Assembly: GCA_963971535.1 (NCBI GenBank)
Contig: OZ020598.1
Location: 88,798,985 to 88,862,984, forward strand
Source: Notolepis coatsorum
Lineage: Eukaryota; Chordata; Actinopteri; Aulopiformes; Paralepididae
Direction: 5' to 3'
DNA: 64,000 nucleotides
Shown here: positions 41,163 to 50,900 of the stretch, piece after piece
Position numbering within the stretch: position 1 is the stretch's first letter
Layout of the letters: every line of letters starts with the position of its first letter
Notes under the pieces: generated by a model
Database searches by the model: none
Seen by the model: only the letters and a program-made list of their open reading frames with translations
What the model was told of the DNA's origin: nothing
Program-made: the position numbers and the translations under genes

Positions 41163-44100
41163 GGACAGTATTAGCATGACCAAAATGCTCTTATGATATA
41201 CAAGTCACCCAACAATGGATCCAATTTAAACATTACCTGCATTTCTAAGATTAAGATTGGTTGTGCAACTGGCTTGTAACTTCATTCTTATTCCCTCTTG
41301 TAAAACGTTAAAAGGAAAGGTTACGAGGACAGACTTGTAAACAGATCCACTATTCATCCCCCAATGCTCTCATCTCAATGCGCTGGTCTCCTGTGTGGCG
41401 CAGTTCTCTCTCCCTCCCCTCCCTCCTCCCCTCCCCTCTGCGGTCTAATCATCTCTCCCTCTGGTGATTATCAAGATTCTGGATCTGCTGAGCGAGCGGG
41501 AAGTGAAGCTGGTCGTGCCCACACACGCTATTGTTCCCAGGACGTTTATACTCAAGCCCGGCATGGTCCTCTTCCTGGGCGCGTTGGGAAGAATCGACTA
41601 TCTTCAGGTAAACTCCCTGTGTCCCTGATGACGTAGAGGCCCGTCGTCTTAAACGAAAGGCAATTTAAAGGACAGTTGTAAGCATTTGTTCAGTTTGGTG
41701 TGAAATTCGATCCCTTGATTGGTTAAGTGCACTTAAATTGCAGTACTAATGGTGTCTGATCTAGGGTTGTCCTTGACCAAATAAATACTCATTTGACTAA
41801 TAGTCATAGGTCTTTGTCGATTGATCGATTACCAGTAGTAGTTGATTTAATCAACAAATCTGTAAAATTGTTTCCTACATTTAAATACAAATTTAGTCAC
41901 CAGAGATGTGCTTATAATTTCTCAGGAAATAACTCATTCAGCATTGTTTTAGTCAAACTAATTGACTAAAACAAACTCTTGAAACTCACCAATGTGTTCA
42001 GCGTCTCGAGAGCTCCCCAGAGAAACTCCGGATAATGTCACACGGCAGAGAGCAGACCTCTAGTGCAGGGGTTCCCAAACTTTTCAGGCCGGGGCCCAGA
42101 AAATAAGGCGTCAGAGAGCCGCGGCCCAATGCACATCGTCTGGCGTTTTTTTTTTTTTTTTTTTTGCCAGGCGACCGATTTTTTAAGCCAAATATCACTT
42201 CAATCCTATTAAGTTAGTTCAAGTTAGTTATTCATTTATATGTGCTATTTATGAGAGGGCTAACTTGTTGCAAAATAATAATGATAATAATAATAGCCTC
42301 ATTAAAATACTATTGTTGCTTCGGTTGTTTTCAGCGTTTTATGTGCATAATCTGTTATTTAGTTTGAAATGTTGGTTGAAATAAGTAGATTTTTCGTTTT
42401 TGTTTATTTATTAAGTTAATATAAAACCATATAGTCACATTTTAGAATACAATAGAATAGAATTTTAGAATACAACTAGAAACACTGTCCTGGCCTGCTT
42501 CTAAGTTCAGTGGCCTGACAAAAAAAAATTAAATTAAAAAATTAAAAATTAAAAAATTAAAAATAAAAAAAAATTTTTTTTTTTTTTTTTTTTTTAAATC
42601 ATCTCGCGGCCCACCCGTGGCTGCTCGCGGCCCACCTTTGGGTCGCGACCCCGACTTTGGGAACCACTGCTCTAGTGAACTGCAGACACTATCTCCTCAA
42701 CCCTCCCCCCCAAGGTTCCTGGAGTTGAGCCTACGGTTCAGTCGAGCTCTGCCCTCCGCCAGTTTATTGGGGTGCCACAAGACACGTTTTATGTCCAATT
42801 ATCACATGTCCTCCTCACGACAGAACGATAGCATTAACACATTGAGTGCCAGCCACGAGAAATCTCGTTATTTCTTTTTTTTAAACTTCATTTTTTAGCG
42901 TTTATCGCTTTTTCCTGGTCAAGCATGACCGACAGATGCAGGGTGAAACGGGAGAGAGAGCAGGGGAAGACATTTGGCAAATGACGGCGGGTCCGGGAAT
43001 CGAACTCGGAGTCAACCGATCCGTGACGCAGCACGGTACTCCGCGACGCAGCGCGGTACATGGTGTGCTACTGGAGCACCCGAAATCTCGTTATTTCATG
43101 CAATGCGTTGAGTGCCAGGGACGAGAAATCTCGTTATTTAATCGTTATTGCTTTTATTAGCGATATCTATTCATTTTTCATCAATCTAGCCTCACGTTAC
43201 CATTGGGACTGTCTATGAGCTCGAACAGGGAAAATACCGCCCCCTATCGTCTCCCGGATGGTAATGCACCCATTGGATTGGACTCAATGGAAATGGATGA
43301 GAAAAAAAACTCCGGATTCCACATTTTACTTCTCAGGCATGTAACCAGAGACAATCGGATTCATTGTGGACCCTCAGAACAGCGTGGAATATGTGTTTCA
43401 AGTACCTAACGTTGGATCAATAAACACGATCGATATTTGGAATGGCGATCAGTAATTGGAATAATCTTTTTGCAGAACATCTGATGTGAGGTAAGGAATC
43501 TATGTTACCAGTCTTGGGGTAATCCGATGTATTTTTCACATATCTCAACGTGTGTGTGTGTGGCTGTGTGTGGCGTTAGCGCTGACCAGGAAATAGATAA
43601 TCGATTTTTCAGCCCGCTCCTCTAGCGTGCATAAGTACACATATACTATCGATAAATCTAGCGTTTATTTGAAAACGATTCATAAATCAGCCGGAAAATG
43701 ACAACGTGTTTTGTGTATTCCACTAAAGAGCTATTATCATGGAATCTTTTTTTTCCCTAGAAATTTCCCAAAACTTTTTTTCAAAACGGTATAAAACGGA
43801 AATGTACCGATGAAAAAACAATCCGTTTCGTACATGTTGACTGCAAGCAAGTCATTGATAAGCGACGGGCGTATTAGACACATAGCCAGAATATAGAAAT
43901 AGCTCCGCGAAAATAGTGAAATATCGGAAAATCAGTCTCAAACGGCTGGCATTCAAGCGATAAATCATGCGCCCCCTGCTGGCACTCAAAGTGTTAAGGT
44001 TGAAAATCTGCAGAGTGGCCCTTTAATCAGCTGAGAGGGGTCTGTGTAGTCTGAGAGCACAAACATTCTGTGCAAAACAGCACTAGGAGATATGTATGAT

Positions 44101-47100
44101 TTATTGTCATTCCGTTTTCTATTAAACAGAAGAAAAGCAGCTTTATGATACAGAATAACCTTCCCTACAGGGCGAGAAGTCCTGTTGGTTTTCAGTCATC
44201 GCCTCCAACCAGCTCCCAGTTCACATCACTAGTCTGGACAAAGCAGACGCCCTCTACCAGAAGCACGCTGGGGATACTCTACTGGGTGTGAGTTATTGTC
44301 TTTTTCATCAACTGCCAGTGTGTGCGTTTGCTTGATAACTTTCTTAGTCACACAGTTAATTGCAGTTGAAAAGCTACACCGCCTGATTCATCGTCTACAC
44401 ACCAGGGCTCGAGACTAATGATGTCCCGTCGTCCCGGGGACGATCAAATATTGATTTGGGACGAACAGAAATCTTTGCTGGGACGCAACCGGGACGGAGA
44501 GGATTTTTTTTTTCACAGGAAATGTCAATTGGCGGACTGTCAGTGCGCGCATATATTGCTGTCAAATGGTGAATGTCTCGTGCTGACTAAGTTCACTGAA
44601 GTCTAAACGTAGCGTGATTTGCCAAATCCAATGACTATCTCCGCCTCCCAATGCAGCCATACGCTAATCCAGCATCAAACTCCTACCCACCTCTCATCAG
44701 CCAGTCGCGCTGCAGCAGCGTCACACCCCAAATGAATCTCGCATCAAAAAAGAAAAACGTGTTAACAGGTGAGGGAAATCTCTCTTACCTAGGCTTTCTC
44801 CACTGGTATTTAACCCTGGTTGACACAGTGAATGACAGCTGGTAATTGACAGTTGCACGGCACGAGACCACTGTACAAGAACCGCGGAAAGATCAGAATG
44901 TTATAAAAAAATTAAAAAAACGCGCGCTATACTGTGGCATCCTCTCAGTGACGAGAGCACCGCAAACATGCTGCGCTATTTGAAGAGGATAAACACAGAC
45001 CCAAAATGACCAACAGGGAACTGCATCCAGCAAATGCAATACTACCCCTGAGTCTAAGGTGAGGACACATTTAAATCACAGAAGTGTAATGTTAGTCTAT
45101 TGGAACTGTATACAGTTATCGACGCGTTCTAGTTATAGCTGCTTATTGCTAGCTAACGTTACTGACTAACGTGCAGACTGCCACTGATTATTAAAGGATT
45201 TCTATTCGATTCTATACTAACACGTAATGTTACTACCATTGCGAGTTAATTGGCATAACGTTACATTTATCTAAACGAACGAGGAGAAATAGACGACAGG
45301 CTATAGGCAAACTTCACTCTGCAGCTACACAATGAATCCATATTCAGTGAGGAGGGCCCGCTGGAATTTTGCAGCAGTTATCAATATCGACCAGGACTCA
45401 GGAGGACAGCGCGATCTAAGGGACATGTTTCATTACTAGTCAAGTGTCATTACTTTAGTTATCAAAGGTGGAATCTCTGGACGCAATGACATTATATAGT
45501 TTAAAGCTAAACTACGTTTTTCTTTCTTGTTAGAAGAGGGATAACTTATTCAGTTAGATTTGATCTTTATTTATCTCTAACATTTTCAACCATAAACACA
45601 CATTTGTAATAACAAAAAAAACTAAAACGAAATAAAATACAAATACATTTAAATATATTTTCCTATGGAAGGAATAATCAAGATGGCTCCAATTGGTTGA
45701 CTATAACAGCACCTTGACCAAATATCCCATAGCACCTTGTTAAACACTTTTTTTTACATTTATTTTTAATCATAATTATTCTTGTGAAATCTTTCCACCA
45801 TGGGAGCCTTTTGACTAAATCAATGTATTCTCCCCTTCTCTGAATGGTAATAACAACTATAGACGACAAAACCAAAGTAAAGAAACTACATTTGATTTTT
45901 GGGACGGTTACATTCACTTTGGGACGGTTAAAAATGTATTTCGGGACGGTTCTGGGACGGTGGTGAAAAAAGTTAGTCTGGAGCCCTGCTACACACACCC
46001 TTGCCTGTAAGGCGCCTGCACATTTGATATGAGAAGATGAGGTCTGTGGACTGCACTGGTTTTTGGAAACAACCAAAAAATAAGTGTTTGTTTTCACATT
46101 CATTTATACATAAATGTTAATTTCAGTTCATGCATAATAATTGGCTACGGCCAATTTGTTGCCCAGGACCATTTCACAAAAGACTAAAGTAAGATTTTGA
46201 CAACTGTAGTGAAAAATAATAATATTTATTTATATAGCACCTTTCTTACAATAATTACAGCCTAGAGTGCTTCACAGCAGTGATGTAGTCATAAAATGAG
46301 CATAATTATGGAATTACAATTATTATTATTTTTATAGATTTGTCATTGATTATGATAGATTTCTGACATTAAAAGGACTATTAGCAGGTATCTGACCAAA
46401 TAAAAGCAATGCATAACGTGCCGACATAGAATGAGTAAGATGAGTTAAAAGTGTCACCTGTGACTGTACAGGTACCAATGGGTGGAGAGGAACGAATGAA
46501 GGAGTTTCCACCGCTGGTTTCTCAGGACTTCAAGCTGGAGGGCCAGGGATACCTCAAGGCTTCCGCTGACGTCAAACTGTCCTCCGCAGGTAACTCACCG
46601 GAAGTCAAGTTTGTGCCCTCCGTTGACTTCCACTACATGCTTATTACGATGCCTCCAACGTCTCTGAAACTAAAACACTGGTGCCAGTGCCTTTTGAATC
46701 AACTGAAAGGACCTCCCAATAATGTGACAGATCAGAAAGGCTCCTTTTAAAGGCGTGTACTCAAACTCCTTTACCCTCCCTCAATTCGAAACTGGCCCCG
46801 GTAAATGTCCAAACCCACCCACCCAACCAACCCCCTCCAATGTACAGTTTCTTCCCCCTCGAATGTATATATTTTCTTTTAGGATCTCTGTCTCTTAAAC
46901 AGTACTGTATATTTGTATATCTTGTATGTCATAAATGTCTGGATGTAACAGTACTGTATATCTGTATGTCGTGTATGTCATAAATGTTATGAATTGAAAA
47001 TGGGGGACCCTGATGTAAACAAGGCGAAAGTCTTTCTCTGGTCTGCATCCCCTTAACAATTGTGTGTATTAAGCCGTACTGTATTGTACCCATTCTGCAA

Positions 47101-47374
47101 TCTGTTAATAAAGTTTTCAATCAATCAATCAATCCCTGCAGGTTGGGTAGCGGTGACGGGAGTGGAGGGGGATCAGATCGTCCTGCGGGCTCACGCCCCG
47201 GAGGGAGCCGGCCTCTCCCTGAGGAGTCCGCCGCTGCTCCCACACATCGTCACTCTGAAGGGGGAGCGCATCAAGAAGTCTGTGGCCTACAAGCCCAGGA
47301 AACCCTCCGCCCTGGTCGACACCACCATGTCCCACAGAGGAGCCGACAGGCTCCGGGTGAAGAAGAGGAAGTGA
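30010..47374 (+). CDS. noa1: Nitric oxide-associated protein 1, mitochondrial circularly permuted GTPase (complete, 8 exons)
   Basis: NOA1 is a GTPase of the YqeH/RIF1 type needed for mitochondrial ribosome assembly and translation. Exons: 30010-31246, 34592-34756, 40091-40219, 40571-40662, 41476-41607, 44171-44287, 46472-46589 and 47142-47374, giving 740 codons plus TGA (human about 698 aa). Visible parts are an Arg/Lys-rich N-terminus suited to mitochondrial import, a zinc motif CSGC..C (about 200-210) with ICQRC (about 240), then G motifs in permuted order: G4 NKID (about 308), G5 SAKTG (about 348), G1 GTANAGKST (about 375-383), G2 within ISPWPGTT and G3 DTPG in exon 4. The C-terminal half ends RVKKRK. 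All introns are GT-AG. An alternative start is M61 ([10 protein letters not shown]). The 30010 start gives the longer basic leader and has G at -3. Confidence 0.95.
31287..31893. mobile_element. Candidate hAT-like MITE in noa1 intron 1
   Basis: AGGGCTGGGTGATTAATCGA at the left is matched by ATATCACCCAGCCAGCCCT at the right, a plausible inverted repeat. I found no convincing 8-bp duplication. Confidence 0.5.
31894..32286. other. noa1 intron 1, unassigned
   Basis: An 87-codon ORF (31933-32196) has no recognisable features. The short direct repeat 'tttccaatcaccatac' occurs twice near 32157-32190. Confidence 0.4.
32291..33832. mobile_element. TTAA-type foldback MITE split by a LINE insertion
   Basis: Ends are AGGAACACGCCAATATTTTG and the inverse CAAATGTTGGCGTGTTCCT, flanked by TTAA (32287-32290, 33833-33836). 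The right part contains a long palindrome (gctaagctaggctaacgtgc and its inverse around 33585-33725). The left arm stops at GTTCAGTAGAA (about 32385) and resumes at about 33573, with a LINE between. TTAA duplications fit piggyBac or Kolobok-type elements. Confidence 0.85.
32386..33571 (-). mobile_element. 5'-truncated LINE with reverse-transcriptase C-terminus, family T
   Basis: Minus-strand ORFs (33477-33175 and 33268-32939, in different frames) give [60 protein letters not shown] and [20 protein letters not shown]. This is the thumb and C-terminus of a non-LTR reverse transcriptase. The 3' end is the shared family T tail and an (ATGA)n run. It is frameshifted and inactive. Confidence 0.85.
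34592..34756 (+). CDS. noa1: noa1 exon 2 (residues 413-468)
   Basis: Encodes [20 protein letters not shown] to [11 protein letters not shown], immediately after G2. Donor is GTAAGA. Confidence 0.95.
34790..34925 (-). mobile_element. LINE 3' tail fragment
   Basis: 'ctttatttgccaagtagttt' and 'tacaaggaatttgctttgga' are a common teleost LINE tail, here inverse, right after a GAAGAAGAA run. Confidence 0.65.
35304..36289. mobile_element. hAT-like transposon, 986 bp, TSD GGGCTATA
   Basis: Ends are TAGGCCTGCCGCGATAAGCA and TTATCGTGGCAGGCCTA. TSD GGGCTATA lies at 35296-35303 and 36290-36297. No coding capacity was seen. Confidence 0.93.
36312..36782 (-). mobile_element. tRNA-derived SINE, family 1, copy 4
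   Basis: Flanked by the 16-bp direct repeat ATATGGTATCAATCTT (about 36296-36312 and 36783-36798), the classic target duplication of LINE-mobilised SINEs. On the minus strand the head reads GGCGGCTGGGTGGTGTAG. Confidence 0.9.
37214..37660 (-). mobile_element. LINE ORF2 C-terminal and 3'UTR fragment
   Basis: A minus-strand ORF has [20 protein letters not shown] and [11 protein letters not shown], similar to the end of the LINE ORF at 20735-21575. A G run lies at 37436-37454. Confidence 0.7.
37674..38852. mobile_element. Candidate hAT-like element
   Basis: Starts CAGTGGCG and ends CGCCACTG. The flanks TGAATGGA and TGAAATGG are an imperfect duplication. A family T LINE tail sits inside at 38576-38700. 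Internal ORFs are not recognisable genes. Confidence 0.5.
38576..38700 (+). mobile_element. LINE 3' tail, family T copy 3
   Basis: Shares 'tctttctctggtctgcatcc' and 'cattctgcaatctgttaaat' with the other tails. Confidence 0.85.
38853..39284. other. noa1 intron 2, unassigned
   Basis: No feature recognised. Confidence 0.4.
39285..39480. repeat. Dispersed repeat, same family as 3140-3255
   Basis: Contains 'tagcacctttcatacaagaa' and 'cagctcaaagtgcttcacag'. Confidence 0.6.
39525..39800 (+). mobile_element. tRNA-derived SINE, family 3 (conserved-core type)
   Basis: The head has GTGGCTCGGAAGGTAGAGCA (A-box) and TGGTTCGATTCCCAC (B-box). The middle has 'gtccttgagcaagacacttg', a core shared by many fish SINEs. 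The end has 'agtgctttggataaaagc', a LINE-like tail. Confidence 0.85.
40091..40219 (+). CDS. noa1: noa1 exon 3 (residues 468-511)
   Basis: Encodes [20 protein letters not shown] to EEDKTRE. Acceptor is CTGCAG; donor is GTATGA. Confidence 0.93.
40571..40662 (+). CDS. noa1: noa1 exon 4 (residues 511-541)
   Basis: Encodes [20 protein letters not shown] and [15 protein letters not shown] is the G3 motif. Donor is GTAAGA. Confidence 0.95.
40737..41100 (-). mobile_element. LINE 3' end fragment with (TTCTA)n tail
   Basis: 'ctttattgatcccgagggaa' followed by 'attcagc', and 'tagtctgatggctgttggaa', are typical of fish LINE 3' ends. An AGAAT run marks the tail at about 40733-40760. Confidence 0.75.
41101..41161. 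repeat. (ATT)n microsatellite
   Basis: About 20 perfect ATT units directly adjoin the LINE fragment. Confidence 0.97.
41476..41607 (+). CDS. noa1: noa1 exon 5 (residues 542-585)
   Basis: Encodes [20 protein letters not shown] to [12 protein letters not shown]. Donor is GTAAAC. Confidence 0.95.
41764..41985. mobile_element. Degenerate hAT-like element
   Basis: AGGGTTGTCCTTGACCAAAT is similar to the inverse of the 28540-28765 end. No target duplication was found. Confidence 0.35.
42066..42669. mobile_element. hAT-like MITE, 604 bp, TSD CTCTAGTG
   Basis: Ends are CAGGGGTTCCCAAACTTTTC and GACTTTGGGAACCACTG. TSD CTCTAGTG lies at 42058-42065 and 42670-42677 and fits the hAT target consensus nTCTAGAn. 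The interior is rich in A and T runs. Confidence 0.95.
42834..43997. mobile_element. TTAA-type transposon copy B with SINE insertion
   Basis: TTAA then CACATTGAGTGCCAG opens it, and CTGGCACTCAAAGTG then TTAA closes it, consistent with a piggyBac-like non-autonomous element. A family 2 SINE is inserted near 42890-43085. 'cgagaaatctcgttatt' palindromes lie on both sides of the SINE. Confidence 0.8.
42890..43085 (-). mobile_element. tRNA-derived SINE, family 2, copy 2
   Basis: On the minus strand, GGGTGCTCCAGTAGCACACC (A-box-like) and GAGTTCGATTCCCGG (B-box) correspond to the copy at 24397. Confidence 0.75.
44171..44287 (+). CDS. noa1: noa1 exon 6 (residues 586-624)
   Basis: Encodes [20 protein letters not shown] to HAGDTLLG. 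I used the strong donor GTGAGT at 44288, which gives LLGVPMGG across the junction. The other possible GT, two bases earlier, would break phase. Confidence 0.92.
44403..45988. mobile_element. hAT-like transposon, 1586 bp, TSD CTACACAC
   Basis: Ends are CAGGGCTCGAGACTAATGA and AAAGTTAGTCTGGAGCCCTG. TSD CTACACAC lies at 44395-44402 and 45989-45996. Subterminal GGGACG repeats occur at both ends (about 44435-44495 and 45900-45960). ORFs inside are not recognisably transposase. Confidence 0.92.
46225..46430. repeat. Dispersed repeat, diverged relative of 3140 and 39285
   Basis: Contains 'atatagcacctttcttacaa' and 'gagtgcttcacagcag'. Confidence 0.55.
46472..46589 (+). CDS. noa1: noa1 exon 7 (residues 625-664)
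   Basis: Encodes [20 protein letters not shown] to ADVKLSSA. Donor is GTAACT. Confidence 0.93.
46760..47134 (+). mobile_element. 5'-truncated LINE 3' end, family T copy 4, abutting the noa1 exon 8 acceptor
   Basis: 'caattcgaaactggcc' and the 46985-47134 tail match the LINE at 32386-33571 (inverse). It ends (TCAA)n at about 47118-47133, with only CCCTGCAG-type sequence left before exon 8. Confidence 0.85.
47142..47374 (+). CDS. noa1: noa1 exon 8 (residues 664-740, stop TGA)
   Basis: Encodes [20 protein letters not shown], then [20 protein letters not shown], ending RLRVKKRK and TGA at 47372-47374. Confidence 0.95.
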
Positions 47375-47830
47375 AGACTTGCAAATCGACCTTCACTGTC
47401 TTTCCCGATGCCTTCTCTATGGAGCCGCTCCCAATGGACTTGGAGTTGATCCTCCAATCAACTATGTTCGAGATGGGTCAATTTCACTTCTGATTGACAT
47501 CACGCTGAGTTTCAAGTCAAGGACGAGATTGCAGTGATGTCTCATCACTGGGTGTGGACGAGTTGTTCATGTTCACAGATATCGCTTGGACTGTCCTAGG
47601 ACACAGGAGTGACCATATGAATTCATTAACTAGACATTATTTCCCCACATCTTGACTATATCCATCCATCGAAGAACATTTTATGTATAATATACATTAT
47701 AGAATGTTTCAATCATGTTTGTGTAAGCTCAAAGCTTTTGTCATGCCACATAGTTGGACAAGTCTCTTGTAAAGTCTGCAAGTAAGACTCCTGTATATCC
47801 TGTTATTAAAAAATATGTTCCAGTGATTCA
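47375..47830 (+). other. noa1: noa1 3'UTR (probable)
   Basis: Non-repetitive sequence follows the stop. ATTAAA at 47805-47810 is a plausible poly(A) signal about 430 bp downstream. Confidence 0.55.
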
Positions 47831-47959
47831 GTTATTATATAAATTCCAGACTTGACTCAATAACTTGTATTCATTATCCATAGAGTACAAAACCGAGTTA
47901 AGACAATATATTAATTTAACCGCTGAGACCGTTTAATGACAGGAGCACAACAAAGGTCT

Positions 47960-50900
47960 GTATTTTTGCAATTTTTATTTAAAAATGTACAGAGCAGAAT
48001 AAAACTATGATACAGGATTTTTTACTTTTGAAACACAGAATAGTTGAATCTACATCTCATTGATTAAACTTTGTGTGGACAGAAGGATTGGGGAGTTGCA
48101 CCCAACTATATTAGTCTGTGGATTGTTGAAAATAATGAATGGAAGAAACGGACATCGTTTTTCACTAACTGCAAACAACCCATGACGGGTCAAGGCTATA
48201 GTTGATTATAATACTAAGATGATTACAATGTGAACCCACTTCAGGAAATCATAAAATGATGTGGACAAAGAAAATAGATCAATGAATGTAGAATGTAAAA
48301 GATGGGTAACCCTTAACTTAAAGTGTTGCTTGGAAGGCATCATAGGTTAATATAGGCATATTATGAGTGCATCATAAGTAGAACCTGATAGGATACACTA
48401 TAATACACAACGTGCAAAAATGAATCGCTTACTTCCCGGAATGACTGAACAGCCATTAAAAAAGAAAAAGTATGGACTCATGGTACTATAAGGCGCTTTG
48501 GTTAAAAGCATCCATGTTATGTTATGTTAATATAATAATGCATATACAATATGCTTACATTGTGCTAATGATGCCTCACAACACAATACACTTCAAATCA
48601 AGAGTTCATTTAAGGAATATGTACAATTATAGGGGATATAACCACCTAAACAAGAGTGCATTTATACAAGAGTTCAAAAGTACTTTTAGCTTGATATTCT
48701 CACTTTGGCATCACAACTAAAAGGCAATATTGCACAGAATTGATCTATAGGGTCAGGGACACATACAATATTTGAATTCACAATTCTCAACTATCATCTG
48801 AATCCAATTAACACAGCTAAACCAGCAGAGGTGTTCGCTGTCTTGATGTCACAAAAATAAGTTTGTTTTGGGTGCACAAGATTGTTATGGAAACAGGTTT
48901 ACACTGGTGTTGGGTTGCGTTTTAAGAGATACCTTGACATTTCAAATTTTCTAGGTGGTAATATTAAAAATGACAATGTATCACTTTGATATATTTTTTG
49001 TGCGAATGATCAGATCTTTGTAATTAGTTCCAGATATCTTTCCTAATATACACCATAACAACCTTTCAAGGAAATGCATTAGGGAATTCCAGGTAGCGGA
49101 CCCAGGAACAGTTTTAGTTGAATGGGTTTTTTGTCAAGATGTATTTTCAAAGAAAATATTTTAAAAGCCAACTATTTGAATCCCAAGGCTGTTCTAGCAG
49201 GCTGTCGAAGGTTATACTTTGTGCCTCGTAATTTTAAATGACGGCCTGCTAGAGGAGTATAACCACCTTGGGATTCAAACAGTTTGTACTGAGACTGGTC
49301 CTGGGGTCCATTTCCGCATTATTCACTAAAGCAGCTGAAACCACAGAAACACACCCAATGTACTCAAAAAAAATTACTACTAAACCTCAAGGAATGGTCA
49401 TACAGATGCATATATAATTCAACAGAATAGAATAAATGAGCAGAGGAACTCATACACTTACAAAGGGAATGTCTCCATTCACTTAAGTAAGCCTACTCAG
49501 AAAAAATTATACATAAACATGACAAAACAGTTACATTACAGAACAAAGTCGAAGGCACTGTAGAATAAAAAAGAAAAGAAAATAAAACGACTAATTGTAT
49601 AAAATAATCTTTGGCCTTGACGTCACCTAGAAAATGCTCTCTGATCAAGGCAACCTTTCTGACACTGTCTAGGGTACGTTAAGCACAATGTTCTCTCTGA
49701 AGCTAGAAGATGTAGTCTGTATTGGGGTGAGTTGGTTGTTTTTTGTCTATATACATCTACGTTTATTTCGCTTACATTCCATTTGTATTACATTGTAGAT
49801 GAATAAACAGCCAATTTTTTTTTTTTTTTTTTTAACAAACTTTAGGTCCCACATTACTGTTTATATGAGCAATAATATTTAAAATCTTTCAGACATTGAG
49901 CCCAAAGATAATCCCAGTGTATAATTCTCACATAGTCCAAGTAACAGACATATGTTAATATGGGCCAATTAGTTCATGGCTAGTTTACCATCATTTATGA
50001 CAAGATAATGAAAGCCCAACTCACTTTCATTTGGTTGCATGTTGACACCAGAGCACCCTGGGCAAAATCATATTTACAATCCCACTGCAAAAGATAAAGT
50101 CTCTGTTCAATATGCGCTGTGAATAAAGTAATTTTGACCTCAGTTCATTATAAAGGATCCATGCCAAGTGACGATCACAAGGCTTTTAGCTACAATGCTT
50201 GTAATACAAAACAAAATATTACAAGATCTCCCAACATAGCTGACTGGACTACTCTGAAATTGGGATGATTTCTGAAAAGAGAAGTCTGTTGATGCTACTA
50301 ATCTACAAGGCTTTGATGGGATAGCAGTTCCTTTCCAAAAGGAGAAGATCCACATGATGGGAAGATGGCAACTCCCAAAAAACATATTGGCCATATTCAC
50401 ACGGTGGCCATTTTGCTCTTATGTCACGCTCACGTTGAGATTCCTTTCCACCCTGTTCCCACCCATCAGGGAACACTCATCAGTTCTACCAGCCAGTAGG
50501 CAGCCAAAAGATTTAACTGGCTTGTTGCAATTCTAAATCCCGTAGCCTCTGTACTGTAGTTGCTTGACTAATTACTATTAGGCCTACCACTTTCTCCACT
50601 GCTGATATCGATTCTGATCATTACTAGTAGGCCTACCACTTTCTCCACTGAAGATACCGATTCAATCGAAACATTAATATAATCGCTTTTTCACCACTAG
50701 AGATTTCTGAGTCAATCGCACAGAAATAAATTTTTTACATTTTGTTGGCATCAGATTTTTATATTTGGGGACATTTTCAGAATACCAATACCCTATTTTA
50801 GTCTGACATTGGCCCGGTCAGTGCATCCCTACTAGTAATTGAGTTTTATGACCCACTCCCTCCCTATACACATAACCCTAAACACACTCCCTGCATCAGC

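Noticed and set aside
50566-50835. Possible hAT element ending 'gtgcatccctactag'
   Set aside because: Only one end looks right. No matching left end or 8-bp duplication was found.
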